Part shown: one piece after another, positions 12,197 to 14,093 of the stretch
How positions within the stretch are numbered: the stretch's first letter is position 1
How the letters are laid out: each line of letters starts with the position of its first letter
DNA from: Dehalococcoidia bacterium
Lineage (GTDB): Bacteria > Chloroflexota > Dehalococcoidia > UBA3495
Length of the DNA stretch: 14,093 nt
Assembly: GCA_002730485.1 (NCBI GenBank)
Contig: PCAH01000034.1
Span: 1 to 14,093 of the forward strand
Direction of reading: 5' to 3'
Notes under the pieces: model-generated
Database searches by the model: none
What the model was told of the DNA's origin: nothing
The model's input: the letters and a program-made list of their open reading frames with translations, nothing else
Made by a program: the position numbers and the translations under genes

Positions 12197-13228
12197 ATGG
12201 CCATCAAGATCGACCTTCGAGTGCCCCCCTGCAAACCCCTCCCTGAGATTACCGACTTCGTCAAAGAATGCGAAGACGCCGGATTCGACGGCGTAGGGAT
12301 GCTGGATTCCCAGATGCTGGAGCGGGATGTGTTTGTCTCGATGGCCCATGCGTTGATGAACACCAAGTCCATCAATGTGGCCTCGGCCGTCACCAACCCA
12401 GTGACCAGGCACCCGTCGGTACTGGCCTCTGCTGCATCGACACTGGCTGAAGTGGCACCCGGTCGGGCCAAGATCTGGATCGGGCGCGGTTACAGCTCCG
12501 CCAACGTGGTCGGCATCCCACCGGCTACGGTACGGCAGATGCGTGATGCCGTTGTCACCATGAAGTCGTTGATGGGCGGTGATGAGATCGATTTTGGCTC
12601 CATCACCAGTCGCATGAAGCACGGCGGGGGAGAGACCACACCGGTTTACATCGCCGCCACCGGCCCCAGGGTGATGCGGGTGGCCGGTGAGGTGGCCGAC
12701 GGCGCAGTCCTGATGACCGGCATCCATCCCGATCAGGTAGCCCAGTCCCGGGAATTGATCTTCGACGGTGCGCGTGCCGCTGGAAGAAACCCGGATGAAA
12801 TCGAGACGATCTATACCTGCACCACCATCATCCGCGATGACCTGAAAGAGGCGCGGGAGGTTGCCCGTCCCCTGGCGGTGGCGCGGTTGATGCAGCCCAC
12901 CTACAAACGCTGGCTGAAGGCGGCTGGCATGGATTTCTCCGAGTTTGAACTGCCCGGTGGTCTCTGGGATCTTTACCCGGACGTCCCCCACGCAGAGGAC
13001 TGGGAGAAGGCCAAAGAGCTGTGCGCCTTCCTTCCCGACGACGCACTGGCCCAACTCTGCGACTCCATGGGTCTGATAGGCACACCGGAATACTGCGCCG
13101 AGCAGATCAAGCAGGCCGAGAAAGCAGGCATGGAACACCTCTACCTGATGACCGACCAGTCCTACGAGTTCCCAACCGGAGAACTGGAAGCCTTCAGGGA
13201 CAAGATTTTCCCGGCGCTGGGTAGGTAA
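12197..13228 (+). CDS. LLM-class flavin/F420-dependent oxidoreductase
   Basis: A 343-residue luciferase-like monooxygenase superfamily member, closest in style to the methylenetetrahydromethanopterin reductase (Mer)-like branch that often uses F420. The beta/alpha-barrel motifs are clear: TNPVTRHPSVLASAASTLAE (66-85) with PGRAKIWIGRG (88-98), and TPVYIAATGPRVMRVAGEVADG (148-169), the usual cofactor-binding segment. Cofactor (F420H2 or FMNH2) and substrate cannot be fixed from sequence. TAGGAG at 12185-12190 is 6 nt from ATG 12197. It is the second gene of the operon begun at 11026. The 3' end is followed within about 20 bp by intergenic repeats. Large Mer/LLM families are a known trait of environmental Chloroflexota and Actinobacteriota. 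Confidence 0.92.
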   Translation: MAIKIDLRVPPCKPLPEITDFVKECEDAGFDGVGMLDSQMLERDVFVSMAHALMNTKSINVASAVTNPVTRHPSVLASAASTLAEVAPGRAKIWIGRGYSSANVVGIPPATVRQMRDAVVTMKSLMGGDEIDFGSITSRMKHGGGETTPVYIAATGPRVMRVAGEVADGAVLMTGIHPDQVAQSRELIFDGARAAGRNPDEIETIYTCTTIIRDDLKEAREVARPLAVARLMQPTYKRWLKAAGMDFSEFELPGGLWDLYPDVPHAEDWEKAKELCAFLPDDALAQLCDSMGLIGTPEYCAEQIKQAEKAGMEHLYLMTDQSYEFPTGELEAFRDKIFPALGR

Positions 13229-13243
13229 AGTCAAAACTCCCGT

Positions 13244-13349
13244 TCCCCACTCGCCCTGAGCCCGTCGAAGGATGCGCATCAGTCATCCACGAGCAAGAAT
13301 GTTTTATGCGAGGGACTGGTTCGACAAGCTCACCATGAGCGGTTGGGGA
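13244..13349. repeat. Imperfect inverted repeat around a CCCGTCGAAGG element
   Basis: The element TCGCCCTGAGCCCGTCGAAG (from 13251) is faced by an inverted, diverged copy (TTCGACAAGCTCACCATGAG, 13320-13339). About two thirds of the positions pair over the arms 13244-13269 and 13320-13349, with a 50-nt loop. The loop begins with the perfect palindrome GATGCGCATC (13271-13280). It lies directly after the LLM gene and could end its transcript as a long hairpin. Confidence 0.6.
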
Positions 13350-13366
13350 GTTTGGTAGCAAACCAG

Positions 13367-13666
13367 TGGATTCCGGCTTTCGCCGGAATGACAGGCGAAA
13401 ACGGAACGTAAAATCCTTCAACGCCACCGTTCGCCCTGAGCCCGTCGAAAGATGCGCATCAGTCAACTTTCAAATAAGGCTGGTTGGTGCTCAGAGCGAT
13501 TCCTGGATTCCAGCTTTCGCTGGAATTACAGGTGAAAGCGGGTCGTAAAATCCTTCAAAGCACCCGCTCGTCCTGAGCCCGTCGAAGGACCTGCACCAGT
13601 CAACTTTGAAAGAGGGCTGGTTGGTTCTCAGAGTAATTCTTGGATTCCAGCTTTCGCTGGAATGAC
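13367..13666. repeat. 137-bp tandem repeat, about 2.2 units
   Basis: Two sub-elements recur at exactly 137-bp spacing. Sub-element B (TGGATTCC, then GGCTTTCGCC or AGCTTTCGCT, then GGAAT) starts at 13367, 13504 and 13641, and is itself a hairpin (ATTCCGGC/GCCGGAAT around TTTC in the first copy). Sub-element A (TCGCCCTGAGCCCGTCGAAG-like) starts at 13431 and 13568, with an extra copy at 13251. Spacer sequence between A and B (AGTCAACTTT...GGCTGGTTGGT) is shared too, so the whole unit was duplicated. Copies 1 and 2 show paired substitutions in the B hairpin that keep pairing. Short ORFs here are read from the repeat and are not genes. Confidence 0.85.
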
Positions 13667-13703
13667 GGGAGGGTGCCGGAGACAACTGCCCCCAACCGTA
13701 GGT

Positions 13704-13720
13704 GCGGGTTTATAACCCGC
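13704..13720. repeat. GCGGGTT/AACCCGC hairpin repeat
   Basis: GCGGGTT (13704-13710) and AACCCGC (13714-13720) form a perfect 7-bp stem around TAT. Elements of this form (GTAGG-GCGGGTT-TATAACCCGCC) are, as I recall, scattered through many bacterial genomes. There is one copy here. Confidence 0.5.
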
Positions 13721-13754
13721 CCTGACTCTGGTAGACCAACACCCAGCACAAACA

Positions 13755-13775
13755 ACCATGACCCATCGTCATGGT
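13755..13775. repeat. ACCATGAC/GTCATGGT hairpin
   Basis: ACCATGAC (13755-13762) and GTCATGGT (13768-13775) are a perfect 8-bp inverted repeat with a 5-nt loop, about 70 bp before the lipoprotein start. It could be an operator for a dimeric regulator or a simple hairpin. Nothing else recognisable lies between 13776 and 13826. Confidence 0.4.
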
Positions 13776-13842
13776 GAACCGAAAACCCTCAACGAATCCC
13801 ATACAGAGTTAGGGCATCAAATTTTCCGAGGAGTTTTATTTG

Positions 13843-14093
13843 ATGCCTAATTTCCGCGCTCTCGGGCTTATCTCCAGGGCCATCACTCTGTTGGCCGTGG
13901 CCTGCGGTGCCAGTTCGACACCAAACACAGGAACTCCCGCAGGAACCCTGCCACCAACTGCGAGTTCCGCTCCTTCTGCTGACGGGCAGGTTTCCCAGGA
14001 TGCCATCCTTGAACCCTCGCCAACGCCACGGAACACACCCGTTCCAGCCCCGTTTGGGGCAGGCGGCAAGTTCGTGGAAGTCGAGCCAACTGG
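13843..14093 (+). CDS. Secreted lipoprotein, N-terminal part (cut by window end)
   Basis: The frame is open from ATG 13843 to the right edge, showing 83 residues. A short positively charged start (MPNFRALGLISRA) leads to a hydrophobic stretch and a probable lipobox, LAVAC, with Cys21 as the lipidated residue. A Ser/Thr/Pro/Ala-rich linker follows (SSTPNTGTPAGTLPPTASSA and on), then PSPTPRNTPVPAPFGAGGKF (about residues 58-77). This layout is typical of Chloroflexota solute-binding or other cell-surface lipoproteins, where a long flexible linker precedes the folded domain. The domain itself is outside the window, so no function is claimed. GAGGAG at 13828-13833 lies 9 nt before the ATG. Confidence 0.75.
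   Translation, partial: MPNFRALGLISRAITLLAVACGASSTPNTGTPAGTLPPTASSAPSADGQVSQDAILEPSPTPRNTPVPAPFGAGGKFVEVEPT

Noticed and set aside
12194..13279. Minus-strand ORF of 361 codons opposite the LLM gene
   Set aside because: It lies over the LLM oxidoreductase, whose family motifs and ribosome site are clear. The antisense translation has no known motif and runs into repeat sequence.
13251..13666. CRISPR array in the 3' intergenic region
   Set aside because: The sequence between repeated elements is itself repeated, so this is a 137-bp tandem duplication and not repeat-spacer structure.
13194..13685. Short ORFs on both strands of the repeat region
   Set aside because: Their peptides are translations of the repeated hairpin elements and lack ribosome sites.

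Overview
This window is bacterial chromosome from a moderately GC-rich organism with dense, mostly operonic gene order. The gene set (LLM-family flavin/F420 oxidoreductase, HpaB-type flavin monooxygenase, SelA-like PLP enzyme, M19 dipeptidase, Pro/Thr-rich lipoprotein) together with the palindromic intergenic repeats fits a Chloroflexota lineage of the Dehalococcoidia/SAR202 kind. That assignment is an inference from gene content, with no marker gene behind it.

Layout. (1) 1-356: 3' end of an NHL beta-propeller protein. (2) 400-1100: an unusual tRNA region. A promoter and a 14-bp hairpin precede a tandem array (period 104-107 bp) of two decayed tRNA-Ala-like copies and one intact tRNA-Ala(GGC). 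A small GIY-YIG nuclease ORF starts 10 nt after the tRNA CCA end, and a third decayed tRNA copy follows; its D-arm supplies the nuclease stop codon. All three decayed copies carry CCCGAT/ATCGGG-type palindromes in the anticodon arm and the T-loop. (3) 1172-3981: two tandem paralogous MFS transporters and a small unknown protein. (4) 4007-7113: a well-formed promoter, then a tightly packed set: M19 dipeptidase-like hydrolase, MetE C-domain-like protein with a histidine-rich tail, and a PaaG-type enoyl-CoA hydratase/isomerase. (5) 7254-7691: a zinc-ribbon protein. (6) 10834-7856 on the minus strand: maleate isomerase/Asp-Glu racemase family protein, nitroreductase, and HpaB-type monooxygenase, with a strong hairpin between the last two. 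(7) 11026-13228: SelA-like PLP enzyme and LLM oxidoreductase, transcribed divergently from (6). (8) 13229-13842: intergenic repeats with an exact 137-bp period plus hairpins. (9) 13843-end: start of a secreted lipoprotein cut by the window edge.

How the genes may work together. The divergent block (isomerase, nitroreductase, HpaB; SelA-like, LLM oxidoreductase), the CoA-isomerase, the amidohydrolase-fold dipeptidase and the two exporters/importers look like an accessory catabolic region for an aromatic or heterocyclic organic compound. No substrate can be named from the sequence. The most unusual part is the tRNA / GIY-YIG / palindrome region at 430-1100.
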